Shown: positions 1 through 7,177 of the stretch, one piece after another
How positions within the stretch are numbered: the first letter of the stretch is position 1
Layout of the letters: the number at the start of each line of letters is the position of its first letter
Assembly: GCA_934875675.1 (NCBI GenBank)
Contig: CAKXIK010000075.1
Coordinates: 1-9,009, forward strand
Direction of reading: 5' to 3'
DNA: 9,009 nucleotides
Origin: an uncultured bacterium
Lineage (GTDB): Bacteria; Bacillota; Clostridia; Oscillospirales; Acutalibacteraceae
Position numbers and translations under genes: made by a program
The notes under the pieces: model-generated
The model's input: the letters and a program-made list of their open reading frames with translations, nothing else
Told to the model about the DNA's origin: nothing
Database searches by the model: none

Positions 1-12
1 TGTGGTGAACTC

Positions 13-18
13 ATTATA
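13..18 (-). promoter_or_regulatory. Weak candidate promoter reading out of the left edge
   Basis: On the minus strand there is a TATAAT hexamer preceded by TGG, which makes an extended -10 element (TGnTATAAT). No good -35 is seen at 16-18 bases. If real, it would drive a divergent gene beyond the window. No minus-strand coding sequence is visible at the edge itself. Confidence 0.3.
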
Positions 19-103
19 CCATATCTCGCGGGAGGCTTCCTCTCTTTTTGGGTCACATCATTTTAACACATACATTTCTCGGTACTGTTTTATCGGCAGT
101 GTA

Positions 104-132
104 TTGCGTTTTTTCTAACCATCGGGTATAAT
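104..132 (+). promoter_or_regulatory. Sigma-A promoter for prfB
   Basis: TTGCGT (104-109) and TATAAT (127-132) are separated by 17 bases, a near-consensus sigma-A promoter. Transcription would start near 139 and give a leader of about 150 bases before prfB. A second, weaker candidate lies downstream: TTGATA (234-239) and TATTAT (258-263) with an 18-base spacer, which would leave a leader of only about 20 bases. I see no coding sequence in 1-290. Confidence 0.6.
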
Positions 133-290
133 ATTTTGGTTAAGGAAAAAATACACTCTTTAATACTAATTTCTCTTGAAACGGGAGATAAACGTTTTGG
201 AAAAAGCCATGCAACCAAGCCTTTTCCTCGATTTTGATACCCTTTCTAATTCGGAATTATTATAAATTTGTAAATAAAGGATGATTTTGA

Positions 291-1424
291 TTGTTACAGT
301 ACGAAGAATTGCGCCTTGCGCTGGAAAACATGCAGCCGGAACTGCACGATCTGGCCGATGCGCTTGGATTGGAGAAAATGGCCAACGAAGTAGCTGAACT
401 GGAACTGAAAGCATCACAGCCCGGCTTTTGGGATAACGCTGAGGCCTCCCAAAAAGTTTTGCAGCGCAGCGGCGCACTCAAGGGAAAAATTGAGGCATAC
501 CACAAATTGCAGAGCGTGTTTGACGACACCATGGCGCTGATTGAGCTGGCCGATGAAGAGGGCGACCTTTCTCTTTTGGAAGAAGCTCAGCAAGGTGTAA
601 CTCATGTGCGGGAGGAAATGGAAACCCAGCGGCTTTCTACTCTGCTCACCGGAGAATATGATAATCACAATGCAATTCTGACGCTGCATGCGGGTGCGGG
701 CGGAACCGAAGCCCAGGACTGGGCGCTGATGCTTTATCGCATGTATTGCCGTTGGGGTGAGCGCCACAACTTTAAGGTGAGCATGGTGGATATGCTGGAC
801 GGTGAAGAAGCCGGTATCAAAAGCGCTACCATTACCGTTGAAGGCGAAAATGCTTACGGTTACCTGAAGGGTGAAAACGGCGTGCACCGTCTGGTGCGCG
901 TTTCCCCGTTTGATGCTTCCGGTCGCCGTCATACGTCATTTGCTTCGTTGGAGGTTATCCCTGAAATTGATGACAGCATTCAAGTTGATATTGCTCCCGA
1001 AGACATTAAAATGGATGTGTTCCGTTCAAGCGGTGCCGGCGGACAGCATATCAACAAAACCTCTTCTGCCGTTCGCCTGACACACATCCCCACCGGCATT
1101 GTTGTTTCCTGCCAGACGGAGCGCAGCCAGTTCCAAAATCGCGATACCGCAATGAAAATGCTCGTTTCCAAACTGATGGAAATCAAAGAGCGCGAGCATC
1201 TCGATCAGATCAGTGACATCAAGGGTGTGCAAAAAGAAATTGCCTGGGGCTCACAGATTCGCTCCTATGTTTTTATGCCCTATACGCTCGCCAAAGATCA
1301 CCGCACCGGCTTTGAATCCGGCAACATCAACGCGGTCATGGACGGCGATATTGACGGCTTCATCAACGCTTATCTCAAGGCGCAGAACCTGAAAAAGCTC
1401 GGTGTTGATGAGGATAACGGCTGA
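291..1424 (+). CDS. prfB: Peptide chain release factor 2 (RF2)
   Basis: RF2 recognises UGA and UAA stop codons in the ribosomal A site and triggers peptide release. The 377-residue product shows the N-terminal helical domain, then the stop-codon-reading tripeptide S205-P206-F207, and then the catalytic loop G250-G251-Q252 within GAGGQH. The Gln is the residue methylated by PrmC in studied bacteria. These positions equal the E. coli numbering, which supports the TTG start at 291; AAAGGA at 276-281 sits 9 bases upstream. Residue 246, next to the GGQ loop, is Ser. The C-terminus runs about 12 residues longer than the E. coli protein. The N-terminal part is read in a single frame: the CTTTGAC programmed frameshift that autoregulates RF2 in many bacteria is absent. 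The gene has its own promoter and ends at a double hairpin. Identification is secure. Confidence 0.97.
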   Translation: MLQYEELRLALENMQPELHDLADALGLEKMANEVAELELKASQPGFWDNAEASQKVLQRSGALKGKIEAYHKLQSVFDDTMALIELADEEGDLSLLEEAQQGVTHVREEMETQRLSTLLTGEYDNHNAILTLHAGAGGTEAQDWALMLYRMYCRWGERHNFKVSMVDMLDGEEAGIKSATITVEGENAYGYLKGENGVHRLVRVSPFDASGRRHTSFASLEVIPEIDDSIQVDIAPEDIKMDVFRSSGAGGQHINKTSSAVRLTHIPTGIVVSCQTERSQFQNRDTAMKMLVSKLMEIKEREHLDQISDIKGVQKEIAWGSQIRSYVFMPYTLAKDHRTGFESGNINAVMDGDIDGFINAYLKAQNLKKLGVDEDNG

Positions 1425-1439
1425 TTTTCTTAATTTTGT

Positions 1440-1470
1440 GCGCGGGGCAATTCGGATCATTGCGCCGCGC
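1440..1470 (+). terminator. First hairpin after prfB
   Basis: GCGCGG (1440-1445) pairs with CCGCGC (1465-1470). After a G-G mismatch, GCAAT pairs with ATTGC, giving 11 base pairs around a 7-base loop. Only a short interrupted T run (TTTCT) follows, so it may act as a 3'-end stabiliser or an inefficient terminator ahead of the stronger one downstream. Confidence 0.5.
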
Positions 1471-1489
1471 TTTCTGAAAAAATCTCGCA

Positions 1490-1533
1490 AAAAAGCAGGA
1501 ATCCCGATTTTATCACCGGGATTCCTGCTTTTT
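1490..1533. terminator. Bidirectional rho-independent terminator between convergent genes
   Basis: GCAGGAATCCCG (1495-1506) pairs perfectly with CGGGATTCCTGC (1517-1528) around a 10-base loop. The stem is extended by five A-T pairs, so there is a T run on both strands. It can end transcription of prfB from the left and of the lipoprotein gene from the right. Confidence 0.9.
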
Positions 1534-1582
1534 GTTTCAATTTTTACCAAATTTCTTTTGCTGTGGAGTGCTGCGCTCACGG

Positions 1583-2668
1583 TTATTTTGTCACAACCAT
1601 CACATTTTTCAGCCCGGCAAGCCATTCGTCTGGCTCGGTTCCCGCCAGCCCCACAATCGTGCTGTCGGTTTTCAGCGCGCACCATCCGTCTCCGGCCGAA
1701 AAAATCTGGTCGATTCCTGTCTGGTTTGCCAGTTTTTGCGTCTTTCCCTGCTGCGAGTCGGCGTTGTAAAGCGTTCCATCCGCAGCCAAAAACCACGGCG
1801 TTCCCGGAAACAAGCGGAGAATATCGGTTTGCGCAGGCAGCGTCGCTCCGTCACTGCCGCCATAATTGTTTTGGTAGGCGTCGCTGTTCGCGCAAAACAG
1901 CGTTCCGTCCGCCTGCAGACCGAGCAGTCGCCCACCGTAATAACAAATCTGCACCAAACGATTCCACTCGTTGACCGGCAGACTGCCGTCCGACTTAAAA
2001 TCGGCGCAATTGTATTCGGCAATTTTTCCGCTGCTCGTGAGCATTGCCAAATAGCCTGAAACCGGATCAATACTGCCCTGCGTGCAATCAGAAAAAGTTT
2101 GACCTGATGCCCAGCTGAGTTTTCCGCTTTGCTCCAAGATCACGACGGCGTTCACATCTACGGAACCGCCCGCCGCAATTGCGGCAACCGCACGGTGTTC
2201 TGTTTTTGTGACCTTGCCCCAGCTGTTCGTGCTTCTCTCGGAAAACGGGTCAAAATCCGCTTCCAGCTCCGTTGCGGAACCATCCTTCCACATCACGCAG
2301 ACCTTCCATTGCGGATTCGTCACCACAAAGGATTGTGCGCCGTTCTTTTCTTCTATTTTTTTCAGCTCGGCGAGGAGCTCCTGTAAATTCTTGTCGGATA
2401 CCGCATCCAGAAAATCCGGATTCCAATGCAGTTTTCCCTGCGAATCGATATAGCCGTACTGCGAAACGGTCTGACGCATATATTCTGCATGAAACGAGAG
2501 GTTTTGCGAGGATTTCGGCTGGGAAGACAATGCTTCCGGGGAATCCGTGGAAGAGGGCTGCGCCGCAGAGGAAGCCTCGACAGACACAGCCGAATGTGTC
2601 AACGTTATTTTTCCGCAGCCAGTAAATAATATCAACAACACAGCAGCAATTGCTACTAATTTATACAT
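1583..2668 (-). CDS. Lipoprotein with RCC1-like (beta-propeller) repeats, function unknown
   Basis: The 361-residue product begins with a lipoprotein signal peptide: Lys3, a hydrophobic run at residues 4-15 and a lipobox ending FTGC, so the lipidated cysteine would be C18. A Ser/Ala/Pro-rich linker follows (about 26-56), which suggests anchoring to the outer face of the membrane. The rest contains repeated segments of the form hydrophobic-x-DGTL-x-(A/N), clearest at about 236-260, 281-303 and 319-345, with weaker copies near 161-189 and 203-220. This pattern resembles RCC1-type propeller blades, so binding of a ligand or partner is a fair guess; no catalytic motif is seen. The ATG at 2668 was chosen because GGGAGGA lies 8 bases upstream and the signal peptide starts exactly there. 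The frame stays open 64 codons further upstream, but that part is not signal-like. It may be co-transcribed with the small secreted-protein gene upstream. Confidence 0.82.
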   Translation of the reverse strand: MYKLVAIAAVLLILFTGCGKITLTHSAVSVEASSAAQPSSTDSPEALSSQPKSSQNLSFHAEYMRQTVSQYGYIDSQGKLHWNPDFLDAVSDKNLQELLAELKKIEEKNGAQSFVVTNPQWKVCVMWKDGSATELEADFDPFSERSTNSWGKVTKTEHRAVAAIAAGGSVDVNAVVILEQSGKLSWASGQTFSDCTQGSIDPVSGYLAMLTSSGKIAEYNCADFKSDGSLPVNEWNRLVQICYYGGRLLGLQADGTLFCANSDAYQNNYGGSDGATLPAQTDILRLFPGTPWFLAADGTLYNADSQQGKTQKLANQTGIDQIFSAGDGWCALKTDSTIVGLAGTEPDEWLAGLKNVMVVTK

Positions 2669-2834
2669 GTACCTTATCCTCCCATCAGCTATCGTAGTAC
2701 AATTCCCAGACGTAAGCGTTCCAAAATCATCACAATGATATGTTCTGTCGCTATTGGGAAATCCAATTGCCATACATGTCACAGCGCATTCTTCTGAATC
2801 GTTAAAGGATACCCTTGCCTGACACTTTTTTCGT
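2669..2834 (-). other. Open stretch that may be the displaced 3' part of the small secreted-protein gene
   Basis: Upstream of the lipoprotein ATG and in its frame lies an open, Cys- and Asp-rich stretch (CQARVSFNDSEECAV, then TYHCDDFG). It has no RBS of its own. Removing one A from the A6 run at 2826-2831 would join it in frame to the small secreted-protein gene, whose present reading frame ends at 2802 with a Lys-rich tail. The joined frame would then run into the lipoprotein without a stop, which counts against a simple repair. It may also be chance. Confidence 0.3.
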
Positions 2835-3135
2835 TTTTTCTGAACCTTGCAAGTTAACACATAGCAGTGCAGTGTTCAAAGAAGACTCGGGTTCCTCCGA
2901 TGATGGTAAATCTGTAATATTGTTAAGTGTAATAGGTTCAAGTTGGCGGATAAATTGTACTGAACCTTCATCGACTACCGGGGTTAAGTTCAAAAGAAAA
3001 TCTTCATTATAATCTGTTGCTGACCAAGTTGTCAGCGATTGTGATGCGCCAAAAACAACTCCCAAGGACATACAGAAAATCAACACGACCCCGATTAATA
3101 CCAGAAAGGCTTGCTTTGTTGTCTTTTTTTATCAA
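2802..3135 (-). CDS. Small secreted protein, start codon apparently out of frame (possible pseudogene)
   Basis: I do not recognise this family. The frame ending at 2802 encodes a typical Sec signal peptide (KKTTKQ, a long hydrophobic run, then FGASQS) and an acidic, Thr/Asn-rich mature part of about 70 residues. A consensus promoter and GAGGAG (3141-3146) lie just upstream, so the locus looks designed to be expressed. However, the TTG that suits this RBS (3133-3135) is one base out of frame: TTGAT is followed by A7 (3124-3130), and six As would give MIKKTTKQ. In the signal-peptide frame itself TGA and TAA precede the first Lys. The only in-frame start seen is a GTG at 3086, which would cut the signal peptide short and has no RBS. 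Explanations are a decaying gene, slippage at the A run, phase variation or a sequencing error in the homopolymer. Confidence 0.45.
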
Positions 3136-3179
3136 AAATTCTCCTCAATTTTTTATTTATTGGGCATATTCCTAATAAA

Positions 3180-3207
3180 ATTATATGTTTTTTTAAAGTT
3201 TTGTCAA
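3180..3207 (-). promoter_or_regulatory. Consensus sigma-A promoter for the minus-strand unit
   Basis: Read on the minus strand, TTGACA (3202-3207) and TATAAT (3180-3185) both match consensus and are 16 bases apart. Transcription would start near 3173, about 40 bases before the GAGGAG and TTG of the small secreted-protein gene. It could also serve the lipoprotein gene, since no terminator or good promoter is seen between them. Confidence 0.8.
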
Positions 3208-3352
3208 GGGTAATTTTGGCTTTCATGGAATATTTTTTTATATTTGATTTAAAAAGTGCTGTACGCATCGTGCGCGGCAAGTGGAATCCGTCAACTTCTT
3301 CGTGAAATACGCAAAGTAATATTGCTGCCGCTGCCGCATAATAGAACCAGAC

Positions 3353-3373
3353 AGTTACCAAATGATTGGTACT
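3353..3373 (+). promoter_or_regulatory. Inverted repeat in the leader of the aminotransferase gene
   Basis: AGTTACCAA (3353-3361) faces TTGGTACT (3366-3373) across a 4-base centre, with one unpaired T. It lies about 30 bases before the RBS. It could be an operator or an RNA hairpin. The stretch 3208-3412 holds no gene I can support; a possible -10 (CATAAT, 3337-3342) lacks a good -35. Confidence 0.35.
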
Positions 3374-3412
3374 GAACGCAACAAATGAACTTAGAAAAAA
3401 GGAGCGATTATA

Positions 3413-4750
3413 ATGTCTGAATTAGCAATTTTGGGCGGGAAAAAAGCCGTAACTTGTGACACAGGCGATATGTTTACTTGGCCGATTATCACCAAAGAGG
3501 ATGAAGACGCCGTTCTCGACGTGTTGCACAAGCGCGCGATGTCCGGCACCAACATTTCGATGGAGTTTGAAAAAGAGTTCGCCAAGTGGCAGGGCGTCAA
3601 ATATGCACTGGGCTTTTCCTCCGGAACTGCTTCTCTGCAGGCTGCAATGTATGCTGCCGGAATCCGCCGCGGCGACGAAATCATCTGCCCGAGCGTGACC
3701 TACTGGGCAACCTGCATGCAGGTATTCTCTCTGGGCGGCACAGTTGTGTTTGCAGACATTGATCCCGACACGCTCTGCATCGACCCGAAAGACATTGAGC
3801 ACCGCATCGGCCCGAAGACGAAGGCCATCATGGTAGTGCATTATCTGAGCCATCCGGCCGATATGGACGGAATTATGGCGATTGCCAAAAAACATAACCT
3901 GAAAGTGATTGAGGACGTTTCTCACGCTCAGGGCGGCATGTATAAGGGCAAAAAGCTCGGTACATTCGGTGATGTTGCCGCAATGAGCCTGATGACCGGC
4001 AAATCCTTTGCCATCGGCGAAGCCGGTATGCTCGTCACCAACAGCCGCGAAATTTATGAACACGCTCTGGTGCTGGGTCATTACGAGCGCTTTAATGCGA
4101 ATGAGATTGAATCCGAAGATCTTAAGCCTTACTGCGGTCTCCCGATGGGCGGATATAAATACCGTATGCATCAGATGAGTTCTGCGGTCGGTCTGGTTCA
4201 GCTGAAATATTATGATGAGCGCTGCACCGAAATCCGCAAAGCAATGAACTATTTCTGGGATCTGCTGGAAGGCGTCCCGGGCATTCGCGCACATCGCACC
4301 AATGAAGCAGAAGGTACCACGATGGCAGGTTGGTACTGCGCACACGCACATTACATTCCGGAGGAACTTGGCGGGCTGAGCATCACACGTTTTGTGGAAG
4401 CTTTGGAAGCAGAAGGCGTGGACGGCATTTATGCCGGCGCAAACAATGCATTGAACACCCATGCTGTCTTTAAGACTGCCGATATCTACGGCGACGGCAA
4501 ACCCACCCGTATTGCATTCAGTGACCGTGATGTTCGCGAGCTCGACAGCGATCTGCCAAACAGCGAAGCACTCGGTGCGCATACCTTTGCAATCCCGTGG
4601 TTCAAACATTTCCGCCCGGAAATTATTGAGCAATATGCAAATGCATTCAAGAAAGTTGCCGCCAATTATCAGGAGTTGCTTGCCGACGATCAGGGTAATC
4701 CCGAAAACATCGGCGGATGGCACTTCTTCAAGCATACGAAAAAAGCTTAA
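3413..4750 (+). CDS. DegT/DnrJ/EryC1/StrS-family PLP aminotransferase
   Basis: Members of this family are fold-type I PLP enzymes that usually transfer an amino group to a keto-sugar or keto-cyclitol, often for sugar nucleotides or aminocyclitols. Visible signatures are the phosphate-binding region FSSGTASL (68-75), the PLP-ring aspartate D168 in IEDVSHAQGG, and the Schiff-base lysine K197 in MTGKSFAIGEAGM, followed by the Gly-rich loop typical of the family. The length (445) is at the upper end of the usual 370-440. The start is an ATG with AAAAAAGGAG ending 8 bases upstream. The closing residues (GGWHFFKHTKK) lie beyond the usual core. No sugar-nucleotide genes are nearby, so the substrate cannot be named; a free or phosphorylated amino sugar or a cyclitol is possible. 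The gene has its own leader and a strong terminator. Family assignment is firm, substrate open. Confidence 0.9.
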   Translation: MSELAILGGKKAVTCDTGDMFTWPIITKEDEDAVLDVLHKRAMSGTNISMEFEKEFAKWQGVKYALGFSSGTASLQAAMYAAGIRRGDEIICPSVTYWATCMQVFSLGGTVVFADIDPDTLCIDPKDIEHRIGPKTKAIMVVHYLSHPADMDGIMAIAKKHNLKVIEDVSHAQGGMYKGKKLGTFGDVAAMSLMTGKSFAIGEAGMLVTNSREIYEHALVLGHYERFNANEIESEDLKPYCGLPMGGYKYRMHQMSSAVGLVQLKYYDERCTEIRKAMNYFWDLLEGVPGIRAHRTNEAEGTTMAGWYCAHAHYIPEELGGLSITRFVEALEAEGVDGIYAGANNALNTHAVFKTADIYGDGKPTRIAFSDRDVRELDSDLPNSEALGAHTFAIPWFKHFRPEIIEQYANAFKKVAANYQELLADDQGNPENIGGWHFFKHTKKA

Positions 4751-4790
4751 TGCCTTTTGTAATGCAGCTTTTCTATTCACAGTAATATTG

Positions 4791-4835
4791 AATGCCGCGA
4801 TCCAGCAACAAGGATCGCGGCATTTTCCTGTTTTT
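4791..4835 (+). terminator. Rho-independent terminator of the aminotransferase gene
   Basis: AATGCCGCGATCC (4791-4803) pairs perfectly over 13 bases with GGATCGCGGCATT (4812-4824) around an 8-base loop. The tail TTCCTGTTTTT is U-rich though interrupted. Confidence 0.88.
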
Positions 4836-4865
4836 GCGTCGAATTCCTGCAAAATACTCTTTTCG

Positions 4866-4894
4866 GCGTTGAAAAAAAAGGGTATAATTATAAT
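4866..4894 (+). promoter_or_regulatory. Candidate promoter of the AraC-family gene
   Basis: Two adjoining TATAAT hexamers (4883-4888 and 4889-4894) lie about 30 bases before the start codon region. The -35 is poor: TTGAAA (4869-4874) is only 14 bases from the second hexamer. A weak -35 would fit a promoter that needs an activator, possibly the AraC protein itself, but that is inference. AAGGAG (4912-4917) sits 8 bases before the ATG. Confidence 0.5.
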
Positions 4895-4925
4895 ACGTTA
4901 AAATCTTGCAAAAGGAGCCGGTGCC

Positions 4926-5843
4926 ATGATACGCCAGCGCGAGGAATCCGTCGTGCTCTGCAAAATGAGCGAAAACAATAACGGGGGGCTCAGTTTCTTT
5001 ATCCGTAAATATCAGATTACCCCGGAAAGCGTTCCCACTCTCCACACACACGACAGCATTCAGATTGATTACATTTACAGCGGCAGCGCCCGCCATATGG
5101 TACATGACAATGTTTGTGACGTGGTGCATGGCGACATTTTCGTAATTCCGCCGTTTGTGCCGCATGTTCTTTCTTCCACCGGTGAAACCGGAAGCGTTGC
5201 CGAAGTGGTGGAATTCGAATTTTTACCCAGTTTTGTTAATCCCGCTTTCGACAACGTAACCACCTCCGAAGCATTTTGGGACTTTGCGTATATTGAACCA
5301 TTCCTCGTGGAAGAGAATCTGGTAAAACCGCGCTTGAATTTAGCCGGAAAGATTCAGGTCGAAGTGGAAAATCTTCTTAATGAAGCACTGCGGGAAAATG
5401 AACTGCACCGCCCTGGCTTTGAATTACTGATCAAATCGCTGCTGCTGAAGCTGCTTGTCATCGTTGGCCGCGAATTGACCGACGATCTCTCCGATTCCAA
5501 ATCACGGCCGCTGTTCGACCGTCATCGTGACGCGATCAAAGGCGCAATTAATTATATTGAAGAACATTTCACCGAAAACTTAACAATCGATTCCGTTGCA
5601 AAGATGTTTATGCTCTCCCCCTCTTTTTTTGGCTATCTGTTTAAAAACCTGACTTCCAAAACATTTACGGAATATCTGAAAGACTTGCGAATTGCCAAAG
5701 CAGCGGAAATGCTGAAAACCTCGGACAAAAAGGTAATCGACATCTGTTACGAATCCGGGTTTAATAACCTCAACCATTTTAACCGCACATTCAAACAAAG
5801 CATTGGAATCTCGCCCGGTGCTTATCGAAAGGAAAATTTGTAG
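4926..5843 (+). CDS. AraC-family transcriptional regulator with N-terminal cupin-like sensor domain
   Basis: The 305-residue protein has the usual two-part layout. Residues about 20-100 form a cupin-like ligand-binding domain with H40-T-H42, Q46 and a later GDIFVIPPFVPH stretch (69-80), as in sugar-sensing AraC relatives. Residues about 200-303 form the DNA-binding domain with two helix-turn-helix units: one around LTIDSVAKMFMLSPSFFGYLF (near 219-239) and a second around KKVIDICYESGFNNLNHFNRTF (near 268-289), ending in the family signature ISPGAYRK (295-302). It likely senses a small sugar-like ligand and activates nearby genes; the flanking aminotransferase and phosphofructokinase are the obvious candidates. 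The start is ATG with AAGGAG 8 bases upstream; a GTG at 4921 is in another frame. The ligand is unknown. Confidence 0.93.
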   Translation: MIRQREESVVLCKMSENNNGGLSFFIRKYQITPESVPTLHTHDSIQIDYIYSGSARHMVHDNVCDVVHGDIFVIPPFVPHVLSSTGETGSVAEVVEFEFLPSFVNPAFDNVTTSEAFWDFAYIEPFLVEENLVKPRLNLAGKIQVEVENLLNEALRENELHRPGFELLIKSLLLKLLVIVGRELTDDLSDSKSRPLFDRHRDAIKGAINYIEEHFTENLTIDSVAKMFMLSPSFFGYLFKNLTSKTFTEYLKDLRIAKAAEMLKTSDKKVIDICYESGFNNLNHFNRTFKQSIGISPGAYRKENL

Positions 5844-5859
5844 TCTGCTGCCTTTCGAT
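5824..5859 (+). repeat. Inverted repeat spanning the AraC gene stop codon
   Basis: ATCGAAAGG (5824-5832) pairs perfectly with CCTTTCGAT (5851-5859) around an 18-base loop that contains the TAG stop. No T run follows directly, so it is not a classical terminator. It may be a 3'-end hairpin or a chance repeat. Confidence 0.4.
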
Positions 5860-5875
5860 TTATGTAAAACGCGCA

Positions 5876-5905
5876 TTGTGCTGCATACATCATTTATGTT
5901 AAAAT
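5876..5905 (+). promoter_or_regulatory. Candidate promoter of the phosphofructokinase gene
   Basis: TTGTGC (5876-5881) is followed after 18 bases by TAAAAT (5900-5905). TG at 5897-5898 forms an extended -10 (TGnTAAAAT). The start of transcription would be near 5912, giving a leader of about 45 bases. Confidence 0.55.
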
Positions 5906-5957
5906 ATTAGTCGCGCGTTTTTTGCGCACTGACCAAAAAGAAAGGCTGGATGAATGG

Positions 5958-7175
5958 ATGAATATTGCTGTCGCTCAATCCGGAGGTCCCACTTGCGCAA
6001 TCAACGCTTCCCTGATTGGTGTTTTTCGTGAGGCTTTGCGCAGTGAGCAGATTGAAACGGTTTACGGTTCGCGAAACGGAATTGAAGGAATGATCCACGA
6101 CAAATTAGTGAACCTTTCCGACCTACTTGCCACGGAGGACGAGCTTGCCCTTTTGCTGCAAACCCCTTCAACAGTGCTTGGCTCCTGCCGGTATAAGCTC
6201 CCCCCCGCCGAAGAAAATGAGGCCCCCTATGAAGCCGCACTCGCCGTAATGCTTCGCTATCATATCGGCGCTTTCTTCTATATCGGCGGCAATGATTCGA
6301 TGGACACGGTTGCCAAGCTTTCCGCATGGCTGACGGCAAAGGGCAGTTCCATCCGTGTCATCGGTGTTCCGAAAACAATCGATAACGATTTGATGTATAC
6401 GGATCATACTCCCGGCTTTGGATCGGCTGCAAAATATGTCGCCACAACCATGCAGGAAATTATTCGGGACAGCTCTGTTTACAGCTTACAGTCCGTCACG
6501 ATCGTAGAGGTTATGGGACGCCACGCCGGATGGCTGACTGCTGCCTCATCAGTACTGCGTGTAAACGGAGAAATTGCACCACACCTGATTTATCTGCCGG
6601 AAAATCCGTTTTCCGTAACCAAGTTTTTGGACGACATCCGTGAACAGCAAAAAACACATAAGGCGGTTGTGGTTGCTGTTTCAGAAGGAATCGCACTTTC
6701 CGAGGACGAGCTTGGCGGGGGCATCACCTCCGGCGTAACCGATGCATTCGGGCACAAGTATCTTTCGGGCATGGGAAAATGTTTGGAACACATTGTGCGC
6801 CGGGAACTGCACTGCAAGGTACGTTCCATTGAACTCAATGTAATGCAGCGCTGTTCCTCTCATGTTGCATCGCTGACAGATCTGGAGGAAGCACAGCAGA
6901 TCGGATCCGGCGCTGTACGGGCCGCTCTTGACGGAGAAACCGGTAAAATGATGACCTTCCGCCGAATTTCAGATCATCCGTATTCTGTTTGCATTCAATC
7001 CGTTGATGCGGGCAGCGTGGCTAATAAAGAGAAGCGGTTCCCTGCCGAATGGATTAATGCACAGCAAAATCAGGTTCTGCCCGAAGCAATGGATTATTTT
7101 CTTCCTTTAATTTTAGGCGAACCCGTACAACGCACACAGAATGGTCTGCCGATGCACTTGATTATTCCCAACTGA
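5958..7175 (+). CDS. Pyrophosphate-type 6-phosphofructokinase
   Basis: The enzyme phosphorylates fructose 6-phosphate to fructose 1,6-bisphosphate; PPi-using members run it reversibly in glycolysis and gluconeogenesis. Numbered from the ATG at 5958 (405 residues), the phosphoryl-donor loop is GGPTCAINA (9-17). G110-G-N-D-S114 carries Asp at the place where ATP enzymes have Gly. P138-K-T-I-D-N-D144 has the Lys typical of PPi enzymes (ATP enzymes have PGTIDND). M186-G-R-H-A-G191 binds the sugar phosphate. These two residues argue for PPi as donor. The Asn at 112 replaces the usual Asp of GGDDS, as in one known PFK subgroup. The start at 5958 was preferred because family members begin just before the Gly-rich loop; a TTG at 5922 adds 12 residues without an RBS. 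The nearest SD (AAAGG, 5941-5945) is 12 bases away, rather far. A true terminator follows. Confidence 0.92.
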   Translation: MNIAVAQSGGPTCAINASLIGVFREALRSEQIETVYGSRNGIEGMIHDKLVNLSDLLATEDELALLLQTPSTVLGSCRYKLPPAEENEAPYEAALAVMLRYHIGAFFYIGGNDSMDTVAKLSAWLTAKGSSIRVIGVPKTIDNDLMYTDHTPGFGSAAKYVATTMQEIIRDSSVYSLQSVTIVEVMGRHAGWLTAASSVLRVNGEIAPHLIYLPENPFSVTKFLDDIREQQKTHKAVVVAVSEGIALSEDELGGGITSGVTDAFGHKYLSGMGKCLEHIVRRELHCKVRSIELNVMQRCSSHVASLTDLEEAQQIGSGAVRAALDGETGKMMTFRRISDHPYSVCIQSVDAGSVANKEKRFPAEWINAQQNQVLPEAMDYFLPLILGEPVQRTQNGLPMHLIIPN

Positions 7176-7177
7176 TT

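Noticed and set aside
199..229. Possible hairpin (GGAAAA...TTTTCC) in the prfB leader
   Set aside because: Only six pairs plus two across a mismatch; too weak to call a regulatory element.
291..420. RF2 programmed frameshift site
   Set aside because: The homologous region reads ALGLEKM in one frame with no CTTTGAC or in-frame stop.
1402..2625. Several plus-strand open frames of 67-190 codons between 1402 and 2625
   Set aside because: They lie across the terminator or opposite the lipoprotein gene, have Arg/Cys/Ser-rich compositions typical of antisense frames and lack RBSs.
2669..2860. N-terminal extension of the lipoprotein by 64 residues from a GTG at 2860
   Set aside because: A signal peptide with lipobox starts exactly at the ATG at 2668, which has a strong RBS; the extension would bury it.
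3095..3361. An 88-codon minus-strand frame upstream of the small secreted-protein gene
   Set aside because: It covers the consensus promoter and RBS of that gene, has no good RBS and shows no protein-like pattern.
3422..4852. A 476-codon open frame on the minus strand opposite the aminotransferase
   Set aside because: It is a shadow of a well-identified PLP aminotransferase: no RBS, rich in Cys/His/Phe as expected for antisense of a coding strand, and it runs through the aminotransferase terminator.
5922..5957. TTG start for the phosphofructokinase giving 12 more residues
   Set aside because: No RBS precedes it, it lies within the presumed transcript start region, and family members begin at MNIAVAQSGG.
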